Source: JACADW01 sp963747985
GTDB lineage: Bacteria > Acidobacteriota > UBA6911
Assembly (NCBI GenBank): GCA_963747985.1
Contig: CAVVHG010000003.1
Span: 248,001-312,000 of the forward strand
DNA length: 64,000 nucleotides
Reading direction: 5' to 3'
In this document: piece after piece, positions 40,166-48,790 of the stretch
Position numbering within the stretch: position 1 is the first letter of the stretch
How the letters are laid out: each line of letters begins with the position of its first letter
Translations under genes and position numbers: made by a program
Notes under the pieces: generated by a model
Seen by the model: the letters and a program-made list of their open reading frames with translations, nothing else
Told to the model about the DNA's origin: nothing
The model's database searches: none

Positions 40166-41248
40166 ATGAGGAAGGTTGCGATGTCGCGTTTGATGACGGC
40201 GATTGCCTTGACGTGTGCTGTCAGCACTTCGGCTTGGGTGTACGGTTCCGACTGCACGAAGCACGGGGACATCCAAGACATCGGAAACCGGAGCGTGTCG
40301 GGCAAGATCTGGGGAATCCTGCCTAATTTTGTTTCGTTCGAGCGGGAGATCGCGCTTGGGGCCCAGGTTGCAGCCCAGTTCGAGCAGACGGCACGCCTGA
40401 TCGACGACCCGGTGGTCAGCGATTACGTGGATCGGGTCGGCCAGAATATCGTAAAACACTCCGACGCCAAGGTTCCCTTTCACATCAAGGTTGTTGATAC
40501 GGATGAGGTGAATGCGTTCGCCTTCCCCGGCGGATATTTCTACGTAAACAAGGGCCTGCTGCTCGCCGCGGACAACGAAGCCGAGCTCGCCGGTGTCATG
40601 TGTCACGAAATAGCGCACGTCACCGCACGCCACGCCACGGAGCGAATGTCCAAGGCCCAGTACCTGCAGCTTGCCGCCATACCGGCCCTCTTCATCGGAG
40701 GATACTGGGCCCAGATGGCAATCCAGAACGGCCTCGGGCTCGGCATAAACCTTGAGTTGCTCGGCGTCACACGCGACTCCGAGCGCGAAGCGGACGAATT
40801 GGGGATCCAGTACCTCTGGAACAGCGGTTACGATCCCAACGCGTTCGTGAGCTTTTTCGAGAAACTGCAGGAGCAGGAGAAGTCAAAGCCCGGCAAGCTG
40901 GCAGGCTTCTTCAGGACCCACCCATACACCGTGAACCGGATTGCCTCGGCACTGGACGAACAGCGATGCCTGCCCGAGAAAGACAATTACGTTCTCGACA
41001 CGTCTGAATTCAACCGTGTGAAGACGCGGCTGCAGGCTATCGACAATGCGCAGAGGGCAGAGGCGACGTCTGCCGGGACGACCGACCAGAAGAAGCCGAC
41101 CCTGAAACGCCGGACCAACACCGACGATGGATCGGAGGGCGGGGACACTTCCGGCACGTCTACCGGCGACGATGGGCAGCAGGAAAAGAAACGGCCTACC
41201 CTCAAACGGCCTGGCGACACTCCGCCGGCTCCGCCTCCGCAAGACTGA
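40166..41248 (+). CDS. M48 family periplasmic metalloprotease, BepA/LoiP-like
   Basis: This exported zinc protease probably works in envelope quality control. The 360 residues start with a signal sequence (MSRLMTAIALTCAVSTSAWVYG). The catalytic domain has ALGAQVAAQFEQ, FAFPGGYFYVNKGLL, the zinc motif HEIAHVTARH, and the third ligand in DSEREADELGIQYL, then FFRTHPYTVNRIASAL. A hydrophilic, low-complexity tail of about 75 residues repeats KKPTLKRR and KKRPTLKRPG and ends in prolines. No TPR region like that of E. coli BepA is present. The start at 40166 follows AAGGGGGCGG. Confidence 0.9.
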   Translation: MRKVAMSRLMTAIALTCAVSTSAWVYGSDCTKHGDIQDIGNRSVSGKIWGILPNFVSFEREIALGAQVAAQFEQTARLIDDPVVSDYVDRVGQNIVKHSDAKVPFHIKVVDTDEVNAFAFPGGYFYVNKGLLLAADNEAELAGVMCHEIAHVTARHATERMSKAQYLQLAAIPALFIGGYWAQMAIQNGLGLGINLELLGVTRDSEREADELGIQYLWNSGYDPNAFVSFFEKLQEQEKSKPGKLAGFFRTHPYTVNRIASALDEQRCLPEKDNYVLDTSEFNRVKTRLQAIDNAQRAEATSAGTTDQKKPTLKRRTNTDDGSEGGDTSGTSTGDDGQQEKKRPTLKRPGDTPPAPPPQD

Positions 41249-41283
41249 TAACCGGGCACAGGGCGGCGCGGCAGGCGAGCCTC

Positions 41284-41327
41284 AGAGCCGGTTTCGGCAC
41301 GTTCCGAAACCGGCTCTTTCCTTTTGA
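41284..41327 (+). terminator. Intrinsic terminator after the M48 protease gene
   Basis: A perfect 14-bp stem (AGAGCCGGTTTCGG with its complement, 41284-41297 and 41304-41317) and a 6-base loop are followed by TTCCTTTT. It lies 35 bases after the stop codon. Confidence 0.85.
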
Positions 41328-41352
41328 TCTCCGCTGCAACGACACGTATCAT
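41324..41352 (+). promoter_or_regulatory. Possible promoter of the tolC gene
   Basis: TTGATC (41324-41329) and TATCAT (41347-41352) are 17 bases apart. The -35 lies directly on the T-tract of the preceding terminator. Initiation near 41359 would leave a leader of about 115 bases. Confidence 0.4.
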
Positions 41353-41472
41353 GCAGGGCCCGGGCCGTGCCGCTGCAAGCTGCCAAATCTGAAACATTTT
41401 GGGCGCGGTTATCGTATTCTGTTGGTGTATTTTTGCCAAATCCTTGGCAACAGCGTATCAGAGGAGCAAAAC

Positions 41473-43173
41473 ATGATCTTTTCATCCGCTTCGGGCCTGC
41501 GGGCGTACTCGGGAAGAACCGCATTCGGACTGGCGTTGCTTTGTCTCACAGTCAATCTGAATGGTGCCCCCCAGGCAGCGTCGCAGACCCAGGAGTCTGC
41601 AACAACTCAGGCGACTTCAGATCTGCCCCCTCTCCCCTTGAGTCCGACCGAGGCAGCGGAGAAAAACGGGACGGCGTTGCGCATGTCCTTGAAGGATGTG
41701 ACCAAGCTTGCGCTGCAGAGCAACCTGAACATAGCCATCTCGGACACAAACGAGGAACTCTACGAACTGCGCGTGCGCCAGGCGTTCGGGCCCTACGATC
41801 CGGTGTTTTCGTTCACGCTGGGCGCGCAAAACAGCAGGTCGCCCAACACGAACCTCGCGACGGCGGCCAGCGCCCCCTACAACGAGGTGGGCTCGGCCCG
41901 GTGGAATGCGTCGTATCAACAGAGCTTTCGCACCGGCGGTACCTTTTCGGCATATATCAACGCCAACCGCGCGCAGACCAACCAGGCCTTCGCCCTGTTC
42001 AGCCCCCAGTACAACTCCAGCGCCGCGGTGCAGTTCACGCAGCCGCTGTTCCGTAATTTCCGCATCGATGCGAACCGGGCGACCATCAAGCTGGCGAACC
42101 TCGACCTGAAGCTCAACGACAGCACCTTCAGGCAGAACGTATCAACTACGATCGCGAACATACAGACGCTCTACTGGAACCTGGTAGGCGCAATCCGGAA
42201 CTACGAGATCAACCGGGAATCCGTCAGACTCGCCCAGATAAGCCTTCGGGACAACAGGAAGAAGGTCGAAATCGGAACCCTGGCCCCGATCAGCATCACC
42301 GAGGCGCAGGCGGAGCTGGCCAACCGCGAAGTCGACCTGATTTCCTCCGAAGAGACGATTATCAATGCGGAGAATAGCCTGCGTAACCTCATATCCAGCG
42401 ACCGTACCGCCGAAATCTGGCAGCAGGTGATCGTCCCCACCGACCAGCCGGAGTTCAAGGAATACAAAGTCGACCTTCAGCAGTCTATCGACGCTGCGCT
42501 CGCCAACCGCCCGGAACTCGAGCAACTGAGCCTGAGGATGCAGGAAAACGACATCAACTATGCAATGTACAAGAGCCAGCGCAAGTGGCAGATAGACCTC
42601 GTGGGGCAATTCGGGTCCGTCGGCGTGGCCGGTCCTCAGACGTTTGGTCCCGGCGGTGAGCCGACAATCCCCACCTACCTGGTCGGGGGCCCCTGGCATT
42701 CCTACAAGGTACTGTTTTCAGAGGGCTACATAAACTGGTTCGCAGGCTTCAATATCCAGATCCCGCTTCGCAACACGGCCCTCGACTCGCAGCTCGCCCA
42801 GGTCAAGATCCAGAACCGGCAGGTGATGATGAACCGCCGGGTCACCGAGCAGCAGATACAGACCGATATCCGCAACGCCGTGCAGGCTATCGAGACGAAC
42901 AAGAAGCGAGTCGACACCGCGCGCATCGCACGCGAGCTTGCGCAGGAACAGCTCATAGGTGAGGAAAAGCGTTTCCAGGCCGGCCTGAGCGAGAACTTCC
43001 GCGTACTCGATCGCCAGCGAGGCCTCTCGCAGGCGAAGGGCGTGGAATTGCAGGCGCTGATCGCCTACCAGCAGTCGATCATCGGGCTTCAGAGAGCGAT
43101 GTATACACTTCTGGAGGCCAATGATTTCGAAATCGCAAAGACCAGCTCGCAGAACGTAGCCAATCTCAAATAA
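41473..43173 (+). CDS. TolC-family outer-membrane efflux protein
   Basis: TolC-like trimers form the outer-membrane duct of efflux or type I secretion systems. The 566-residue protein has a signal sequence (TAFGLALLCLTVNLNGAPQAASQ), then two repeats of strand-helix-helix. Typical parts are LKDVTKLALQSNLNIAISDTNEELYELRVRQAFGPYDP, VSTTIANIQTLYWNLVGAIRNYEINRESVRLAQISLRDNRKKVEIGTLAPISITEAQAELANRE and, near the end, EEKRFQAGLSENFRVLDRQRGLSQAK. AGAGGAG precedes the ATG. No pump gene is adjacent on the same strand, since prepilin peptidase follows, so the partner is elsewhere or is the ABC pair 6 kb upstream. Confidence 0.92.
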   Translation: MIFSSASGLRAYSGRTAFGLALLCLTVNLNGAPQAASQTQESATTQATSDLPPLPLSPTEAAEKNGTALRMSLKDVTKLALQSNLNIAISDTNEELYELRVRQAFGPYDPVFSFTLGAQNSRSPNTNLATAASAPYNEVGSARWNASYQQSFRTGGTFSAYINANRAQTNQAFALFSPQYNSSAAVQFTQPLFRNFRIDANRATIKLANLDLKLNDSTFRQNVSTTIANIQTLYWNLVGAIRNYEINRESVRLAQISLRDNRKKVEIGTLAPISITEAQAELANREVDLISSEETIINAENSLRNLISSDRTAEIWQQVIVPTDQPEFKEYKVDLQQSIDAALANRPELEQLSLRMQENDINYAMYKSQRKWQIDLVGQFGSVGVAGPQTFGPGGEPTIPTYLVGGPWHSYKVLFSEGYINWFAGFNIQIPLRNTALDSQLAQVKIQNRQVMMNRRVTEQQIQTDIRNAVQAIETNKKRVDTARIARELAQEQLIGEEKRFQAGLSENFRVLDRQRGLSQAKGVELQALIAYQQSIIGLQRAMYTLLEANDFEIAKTSSQNVANLK

Positions 43174-43203
43174 CCCGCCCAAAGCCTGAGGGCCAGGGGG
43201 CTC

Positions 43204-43241
43204 GTCCGCACTCCGCGTTCGTCAGCGAGCGGAGTGCGGAC
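43204..43241. terminator. Perfect inverted repeat after tolC, probable terminator
   Basis: GTCCGCACTCCGC (43204-43216) and its exact complement (43229-43241) form a 13-bp stem with a 12-base loop, 31 bases after the tolC stop. The T-run is short (TTGCCTG), so it may work as a weak terminator or an RNA-stabilising hairpin. Confidence 0.55.
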
Positions 43242-43276
43242 TTGCCTGTCCGGCGCGATTCCCATAGAGTAGGGCC

Positions 43277-44110
43277 ATGTCAATCTTGCAGGGGTTCTAC
43301 TTCGCGTTCGGGTTGGTCGTCGGCAGCTTTCTGAATGTCTGCATTTACAGGATACCCAGGGGCGAATCGGTTGTGCTCCCGCGATCGCACTGCACGGGCT
43401 GCGGTGCGGCCATCCGCCCGTATGACAACGTCCCGCTGTTGTCCTACCTGCTGCTCCGCGGCCGGTGCCGCGCGTGCGGCGACCGCATCTCCCTCCAGTA
43501 CCCGGTGGTCGAACTTGTCACAGGCCTCCTGTTCTATGCCTGCGCCGCCGAATGGGTCTTCACGCCGCCCACTTTCGTGTATTCGTTGTTTCTCGCGTTG
43601 CTGGTCATCCTGGTGTTTGTCGATTACCAGCACCAGATCCTTCCGAACATTGTGACCATCCCCGGAATGATCGCGGGGATCCTGCTGAGCCCGCTGCAAC
43701 CCGAAGGCTCATTTCGCGATATTCTCTCGGTGGCCTCGGCATCGGCGCTGAACCCCGACAGATATGAGGCGCTGCTGCCCTGGGTCGGATCGGTCCTCGG
43801 GGCTGTGATAGGCGGCGGTATCCTGCTCGTTGTCGGGTCCGCGTACCAGTTGGTTCGCAGGCGCGCCGGGCTGGGGATGGGCGATGTAAAAATGATGGCG
43901 ATGGTAGGGGCATTCCTCGGCTGGCGATCAGCCCTGCTCACAATTTTCGCCGGTTCTTTTGCGGGAAGCATCATCGGGCTCTTCCTCATCATCTTCAAGG
44001 GCAAGAACCTCCAGCACAAGCTCGCCTTCGGCACCTTCCTCGGGATAGGGGCTGCCGCCGTGCTCTTCTTCGGCGCATCTTTCCTCGGCTGGTACGCCGG
44101 TCCGCACTGA
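43277..44110 (+). CDS. pilD: Prepilin peptidase / type IV leader peptidase
   Basis: PilD cleaves the leader of type IV prepilins and pseudopilins and N-methylates the new first residue. The 277-residue membrane protein has the methylase-side N-terminus GSFLNVCIYRIPRGESVVLPRSHCTGC, with two CxxC pairs (CTGC and CRAC). Its two catalytic aspartates lie in VFVDYQHQILPN and LGMGDVKMMAM. About eight membrane segments are evident. It precedes three pilin-like genes, its likely substrates. Confidence 0.95.
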   Translation: MSILQGFYFAFGLVVGSFLNVCIYRIPRGESVVLPRSHCTGCGAAIRPYDNVPLLSYLLLRGRCRACGDRISLQYPVVELVTGLLFYACAAEWVFTPPTFVYSLFLALLVILVFVDYQHQILPNIVTIPGMIAGILLSPLQPEGSFRDILSVASASALNPDRYEALLPWVGSVLGAVIGGGILLVVGSAYQLVRRRAGLGMGDVKMMAMVGAFLGWRSALLTIFAGSFAGSIIGLFLIIFKGKNLQHKLAFGTFLGIGAAAVLFFGASFLGWYAGPH

Positions 44111-44213
44111 ACCCGGCACCGCCCGCAGATTTTTCCGCTCACAATCGACCCGGCTCCGTTAGATAGTCGGGAGGATCGTCATCGCCCGAGGCGGACGGGA
44201 CGAAAAAACAACA

Positions 44214-44696
44214 TTGCCTGAAACCGCGGCGGAACAGCGACGCACACGAAGGAACCTGTCATCTGCTTGCGGCGGCTTCAGCCTGATCGAATGCGCGGTC
44301 GCCATCACATGCGCCGCGGCCGTGCTTGTGGCCGCTGTCCCGGCTGTAGAAAATCTCCACCAGGCCTGGGCCCTCTGGACGGGTACTTGCCTTATGGAGA
44401 CGACCCTTCAGTGGGGACGCTTCCACTCCATCTCGGCGAACGCGTCTCTGATGCTGGAAGTCGACGCCGAGGGGACCTTCGCCGGCTGGCGGGACCCGGA
44501 GACCGGGAGCATGTACAGCGAAGGTGTGTGTTACCTGCCGAGGGGGGTGCGCATCACCAGCGCGCCCTCGAAGCCGCTGCGCTTCTTTCCTCGCGGGAAT
44601 GCGGCTCCGGCAGGCAGTTATGTAATGAAGAACGGCGCCGGTTCGTTTCGAGTTGTAGTAAGCCCGGCAGGCCGGATCAGGGTGGAGAAGCTATAG
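44214..44696 (+). CDS. Minor pilin/pseudopilin of the GspH/FimT type
   Basis: This 160-residue protein has a class III prepilin leader. A basic 21-residue stretch ends in CGG, followed by FSLIECAVAITCAAAVLVAAVP, so cleavage by PilD would leave phenylalanine first and glutamate at position 5. The remaining domain (TLQWGRFHSISANASLMLEV...FRVVVSPAGRIRVEKL) resembles GspH/FimT. The start is a TTG at 44214 with a poor ribosome site, so it is uncertain. It lies 104 bases after pilD. The opposite-strand trpD separates it from the next two pilin-like genes. Confidence 0.8.
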   Translation: MPETAAEQRRTRRNLSSACGGFSLIECAVAITCAAAVLVAAVPAVENLHQAWALWTGTCLMETTLQWGRFHSISANASLMLEVDAEGTFAGWRDPETGSMYSEGVCYLPRGVRITSAPSKPLRFFPRGNAAPAGSYVMKNGAGSFRVVVSPAGRIRVEKL

Positions 44697-44800
44697 CCGG
44701 TCCTATGCGTCAAGGAGCGAGCGGAGAGCATTTCTGAGCACGAAAGAACGCGGGCGGAGCTCCGCACGCGGTTCGAATATTCATCCCTGGTCGGTGCCGG

Positions 44801-45880
44801 TCAGCGCTCATCCGCATCCTGCCTGGAGGGGCTCAGATCCCGGGTCAGGCACACCAATTGTTCGAGCCTTCTGAGGGCTTCACCCGAGTCGATGGAAGCG
44901 CGCGCCAGAACGATGGCCTGGCGCATGCTTTCGGACTTGCCGCCGACGACGAGGCCGGCCGATGCGTTTAGCAGAACGACGTCCCTTGTGGCGCCGGGCG
45001 CGCCGGAAAGCAGATCCCTGATGATCTCGGCGTTCCGGGCCGCGTCCCCGCCCCGGATCTGCGCAAGCGGGGCGCGCTGCAGACCGAAATCCTCCGGCGT
45101 CACATAGTATGTGCGGATTTTGCCGTCCCGAACCTCGGAGATCTTGCTTTCGCCGGTGATGGTGATCTCGTCGAGCCCGTCCGATCCGTGGACGACGAGA
45201 GCCCGACGGGTGCCCAGATCGCAAAGCACCTGGGCCATCGTTTCGGTCAGGCGCTCGCCGTAGACGCCAAGAACCTGGGCATTTGCGCCGGCGGGATTGC
45301 ATAAGGGTCCGAGGAGATTGAAAACAGTGCGGATCTTCATCTCGCGGCGCGCGAGCATCACATAGCGCATGGCATCGTGAAGCAACGGGGCGTAAAGGAA
45401 TCCGATGCCGGCCTCGTCGATGCAGCGCGCCACGGACTCGGCGGACAGGTCTACGCGGATGCCCAGCGCTTCCACCACGTCAGCGCTTCCACACAGGCTC
45501 GAGACACTGCGGTTGCCGTGCTTTGCCACCCTGATGCCGGCACCGGCGATCACGAATGCCGTAGCAGTCGAGATGTTGAAGCTGCCGGTTGTATCGCCTC
45601 CGGTGCCGCAGGTGTCGACGAGCATTTCACGCTCTGTGCCGGAAAGAGCCGCGGCAACATCCGCCCGGGGACGAACACGGGCTGCTTTTTCCCTCATGAC
45701 CAGGGCAAAGCCGGTCAGCTCTTCGACTGTTTCTCCTTTCATTCTCAAGGCAGTCAGGAACGAGGCGATCTGCGCGTCCGTAGCGGCGCCGCTCATTATC
45801 CCGCGCATCACCGACTCGGACTCATCGCGCGACAGATGCCGGCCCTCGACTACCCTTCGGATTGCGTCTGCTGTCTCCAT
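44801..45880 (-). CDS. trpD: Anthranilate phosphoribosyltransferase
   Basis: TrpD joins anthranilate to PRPP in tryptophan synthesis. The 359 residues have the conserved blocks LTALRMKGETVEELTGF, VDTCGTGGDTTGSFNISTATAFVIAGAG (PRPP site), VAKHGNRSVSSLCGSADVVEALG, FLYAPLLHDAMRYVMLARREMKIRTVFNLLGPLCNPAG and VVHGSDGLDEIT. No other trp gene is in the window. The gene sits alone between pilin genes on the other strand, so it has probably moved out of a trp operon. Confidence 0.96.
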   Translation of the reverse strand: METADAIRRVVEGRHLSRDESESVMRGIMSGAATDAQIASFLTALRMKGETVEELTGFALVMREKAARVRPRADVAAALSGTEREMLVDTCGTGGDTTGSFNISTATAFVIAGAGIRVAKHGNRSVSSLCGSADVVEALGIRVDLSAESVARCIDEAGIGFLYAPLLHDAMRYVMLARREMKIRTVFNLLGPLCNPAGANAQVLGVYGERLTETMAQVLCDLGTRRALVVHGSDGLDEITITGESKISEVRDGKIRTYYVTPEDFGLQRAPLAQIRGGDAARNAEIIRDLLSGAPGATRDVVLLNASAGLVVGGKSESMRQAIVLARASIDSGEALRRLEQLVCLTRDLSPSRQDADER

Positions 45881-46174
45881 GGCACCCGGTCCCGTACCGA
45901 ACGAGCGAAGATGAAGGAGGAGAAGAAGTTGAAAGGTAAGTCAAGAAACCTGCCAAATCAAGATTCAAGTCCCCCGGTGCAGGAATCTGTCGATAAGTCA
46001 AACGGGCCCGGGTTCGTTTTTCCGCCGCGTTGCCGGCAAGGCTGGCCGCCCGGCGTGGGTACCTGTGCACACCGTTTCGGGATCTGCTAATCCCTGGCGA
46101 TCAGCAAGCCGATATGGACAAGGCGGGAGTCCGCACTAATCACCATCCAGCGGAGATCGACCGAAGGTTTGATT
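45881..46174. other. 294-base divergent gap between trpD and pilin genes
   Basis: It probably holds the promoters of both neighbours, but I could not identify clear boxes. A 60-codon frame (45911-46090, plus) begins with a lysine-rich stretch but has no family resemblance. No riboswitch consensus, including the cyclic di-GMP type, was recognised. Confidence 0.4.
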
Positions 46175-46684
46175 ATGAGTCACCGAAAAACAGCGAGGAA
46201 TAACAAGCGCAAGGCCCGAACGCGGTTCGCGACTTCTGCGGCGGGCTTCACGCTTATTGAAATGCTGATTGCCCTGGTCATCATGACCGCCGGCCTGCTC
46301 TCAGCCGGTCAGCTGATGTATGTGGCCATGGCATCAGCTTCGCTGGCGCGGTCCAAGGGGACCGCCGCCACGGTCGCCTCGGACAAGCTGGAGTTTCTCG
46401 CTGACGTTTACCGGCGAAATCGTCTGGATGCGAGCCTCACAGACGGCGACCACGGTCCGGAAGTGGTGCAGGTCACGAATCCCAACACAGGCGCCGCCCT
46501 GAATCGATTCAGGGTCCAGTGGACGGTGAGCACCGTGCCGGACCCGAGAGCCGGGAAGGTGCTCCAGGCAAAACTGGTGCGCGTCACCATCACGCCTGTC
46601 CGCGGAGCCGATACGACCAACAATCGGATCGGCCTGAACAAAGTCATGAGCATCTCGTCCATCTTCGGTCCCCGCGCGCAATGA
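46175..46684 (+). CDS. PilV/GspI-like minor pilin
   Basis: This 169-residue protein has a prepilin leader of basic residues ending SAAG, then FTLIEMLIALVIMTAGLLSAGQLMYVAMASAS. The cleavage site is G-F with glutamate at position 5, as required by PilD. The C-terminal domain has VASDKLEFLADVYRRNRLD and a GspI/PilV-like pattern. The ATG at 46175 follows GAAGG. Its TGA overlaps the ATG of the next gene. Minor pilins of this type prime pilus or pseudopilus assembly. Confidence 0.85.
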   Translation: MSHRKTARNNKRKARTRFATSAAGFTLIEMLIALVIMTAGLLSAGQLMYVAMASASLARSKGTAATVASDKLEFLADVYRRNRLDASLTDGDHGPEVVQVTNPNTGAALNRFRVQWTVSTVPDPRAGKVLQAKLVRVTITPVRGADTTNNRIGLNKVMSISSIFGPRAQ

Positions 46685-47337
46685 GCATTCGGTCAATGCC
46701 TATGAAACAGAATCGCAGCTTATCCGGCCACCTGGCAAACCAGGAACCCGGCTTCAGTCTAGTGGAGTTCCTGCTGTCCACCATGATCCTGCTTGTCGTG
46801 GCAAGCGCGGTCTTCGCCATGTTGTCTCAAACTCAGCGCGCCGCAAGCTACCAGGCAGAGGTGCAGGCTGTGATGGATAACGCGCGCACAGCCATGGACA
46901 CCGTTGAGCGCGTCATCAGGCAGGCGGGCAACGACCCTCATCAGACAGGTGTCGTAGGGCTCGAGGTCACCAGTTCTACCCGGTTGCGGGTTCGAGCGGA
47001 CCTGACCGGTTCCGCTGCGGGAAGCGGAAACCCGGACAAAGGCGACCCCGACGGAGATATCGGCGATGCCGGCGAGGATGTGGAGATCCGCTACAACGCA
47101 ACCGACAGGTCCGTTGAGCTTGCGCCGAACGCCGGCACGGGGCAGGCAATCGCCAACTACATTTCTGCGTTCAGCATGCAGTACTTCGATGCCAACGGAT
47201 CGGCAACCAACGTCGGCGCGAATGTACGCAAGGTCAGGGTTACGCTGACCGCAAGCTCACTGCTGCGGGACCCGCAGACCCGGCAGATATTCGGGATGCA
47301 GCAGTCCAGCGACATCCAGCTCGTGAACCGTCAATAG
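46681..47337 (+). CDS. PilW/GspJ-like minor pilin
   Basis: This 218-residue protein is coupled to the upstream pilin by a four-base ATGA overlap. The leader ends NQEPG, followed by FSLVEFLLSTMILLVVASAVFAMLSQTQRAA with the position-5 glutamate. Downstream are AVMDNARTAMDTVERVIRQAGNDP, typical of PilW/GspJ, and a glycine/aspartate-rich insertion (GSGNPDKGDPDGDIGDAGED) that might bind calcium. The C-terminus is VRKVRVTLTASSLLRDP. It lacks the PilX and PilY1 neighbours seen in some pilus operons. Confidence 0.85.
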   Translation: MSIRSMPMKQNRSLSGHLANQEPGFSLVEFLLSTMILLVVASAVFAMLSQTQRAASYQAEVQAVMDNARTAMDTVERVIRQAGNDPHQTGVVGLEVTSSTRLRVRADLTGSAAGSGNPDKGDPDGDIGDAGEDVEIRYNATDRSVELAPNAGTGQAIANYISAFSMQYFDANGSATNVGANVRKVRVTLTASSLLRDPQTRQIFGMQQSSDIQLVNRQ

Positions 47338-47407
47338 GCGCCCCGGTCCCTGACCAGGTTCGCACCGGACAGCAAGACCTGGCGTCCGCCAGACATGAGG
47401 ATCGAGT

Positions 47408-47983
47408 ATGAAAAGGTTACTTATCGCACTGACGTTTGCTTTCACCATGGCTGTGGCGGCACAACTCTCAGCCCAATCCCTGGCGGACCTGGCCAAGCAG
47501 GAAAAGGAGCGCAGGGCCAAAGTCACCACAGATACCAAGGTCATCACAAATAACGCCGGGGCCAAGGACGCCGGGACGGCGGAAGCCGAACCCGCTGCCG
47601 GGAAGCAGCCCGACAAGGCGGTTGATCCCGCGGGCGGGAAGCCCAAGCCGGACAAGCAGGCGGACGATGAACCGAAGGACCTCTTCGGGAGGACGGAGAG
47701 TTTCTGGCGGCAGACCTTCAGCGACGCGCGCAAGAGAGTCAAAGACCTCGAAGATGAATCGCGGGTGCTTCAGCTGAAGATCAACGACCTGCAGAACAAG
47801 TTCTACGCGGAGGCCAGCGGCTTCAAGCAGCAGGACATTCAGCGCGAGATTCAGAAGAGTTTCTACGAGCAGGATCAGAACAAGCAAAGCCTGGCCAAGG
47901 CCAAAACAGAACTTCAACAGCTCGAGGTGGAAGCGCGCAAGAGCGGCGCCCTGCCCGGCTGGATTGACGGCCGCACGCCCTGA
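47408..47983 (+). CDS. Secreted coiled-coil protein of unknown function
   Basis: This 191-residue protein has a clear signal peptide (MKRLLIALTFAFTMAVAAQLSAQ, cleavage near AQS). The mature part begins with a charged helix (LADLAKQEKERRAKV) and a low-complexity Ala/Pro/Lys linker. It ends in a helix-rich coiled coil (SFWRQTFSDARKRVKDLEDESRVLQLKINDLQNKFYAEASGF...KAKTELQQLEVEARKSG). Proteins of this plan occur in Acidobacteria-like genomes, but I know no function. It follows the minor pilins by 70 bases and may be cotranscribed. Confidence 0.7.
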   Translation: MKRLLIALTFAFTMAVAAQLSAQSLADLAKQEKERRAKVTTDTKVITNNAGAKDAGTAEAEPAAGKQPDKAVDPAGGKPKPDKQADDEPKDLFGRTESFWRQTFSDARKRVKDLEDESRVLQLKINDLQNKFYAEASGFKQQDIQREIQKSFYEQDQNKQSLAKAKTELQQLEVEARKSGALPGWIDGRTP

Positions 47984-48029
47984 CGCGGCGGAGCGTGCGC
48001 TCAGCGCAGTTCCAAAGCACAGCCGTTCA

Positions 48030-48758
48030 TCACTCCGCGGTTCCCAACAGCAGTACCGCCACACCTCCCGTGAGCAGCCGGTATTCCACGGATGTGAATC
48101 CGGCGCATTCCATCTGCCTGCTCAGCTCGGCCGGCCCGGAAAAGCTGCCGACGCTTTCGGGCAGATAGCGGTACGGGCCGTCCACCCCGGAGATCACCTT
48201 GCCCAGTCGGGGCAGGACTCGAAGAAAATAGAAGCGATAGACTGCACCCAGAATCGGAGCCGCCGGCATCGAGAAGTCGAGGACGCCGATGATTCCCCCG
48301 GGATGCAGGACGCGCCGCATCTCGGCAAGCCCCTGTTCCCTGCTCGCCAGATTGCGGAGTACGAACGCGGAGACGACCGCATCGAAGCAACTATCCGCAA
48401 AGGGAAGCATCAGGGCGTCGGCGGCCAGGAACGCTATTTGCCCCGATCGGCCGGCATTTCTGATCTTGTCACGGCCGATTTCGAGCATCGGCCGGCAGAA
48501 GTCACAACCGGCAACCCGGGCCGCGCTGCGGAATGCCAGGGCCAGGTCCCCCGTGCCGCACCCTACATCCAGGATCCTGGGATCCATGCGGCCAAGGCGC
48601 TTGCCGACTTCAATAGCACACGCCTTCCGCCATCGCCGGTCAATGCCCCCCGACAGAAGGTGGTTCAGCAGGTCGTAGCGCGCGGCGATCGCGGCGAACA
48701 TATCACGCACCTGGCGCGCCTTGATTCTTTGTTCGTCGGTCTGAATACGCTTCGGCAC
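48030..48758 (-). CDS. menG: UbiE/MenG family quinone-biosynthesis C-methyltransferase
   Basis: This SAM-dependent enzyme methylates demethylmenaquinone (or the ubiquinone precursor) in respiratory quinone synthesis. The 242 residues contain VRDMFAAIAARYDLLNHLLSGGIDRRWRK (family signature I), the SAM motif LDVGCGTGDLALAF, VVSAFVLRNLASREQGLAEMRRVLHPGG, and SFSGPAELSRQMECAGFTSVEYRLLTGGVAVL at the C-terminus. The start is GTG at 48758, seven bases after GGAG. An upstream extension of 110 codons overlaps aroB and is discarded. The quinone made here would serve the Nuo complex encoded 3 kb away. Confidence 0.92.
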   Translation of the reverse strand: MPKRIQTDEQRIKARQVRDMFAAIAARYDLLNHLLSGGIDRRWRKACAIEVGKRLGRMDPRILDVGCGTGDLALAFRSAARVAGCDFCRPMLEIGRDKIRNAGRSGQIAFLAADALMLPFADSCFDAVVSAFVLRNLASREQGLAEMRRVLHPGGIIGVLDFSMPAAPILGAVYRFYFLRVLPRLGKVISGVDGPYRYLPESVGSFSGPAELSRQMECAGFTSVEYRLLTGGVAVLLLGTAE

Positions 48759-48790
48759 CGGTGCGCTCCAGCGCGATGTCCGGAATCGGG

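Noticed and set aside
45911..46090. 60-codon plus-strand frame upstream of the PilV-like gene
   Set aside because: It starts with a Lys-rich run, has a poor ribosome site, and shows no similarity to known small proteins. It is mentioned only within the gap entry.
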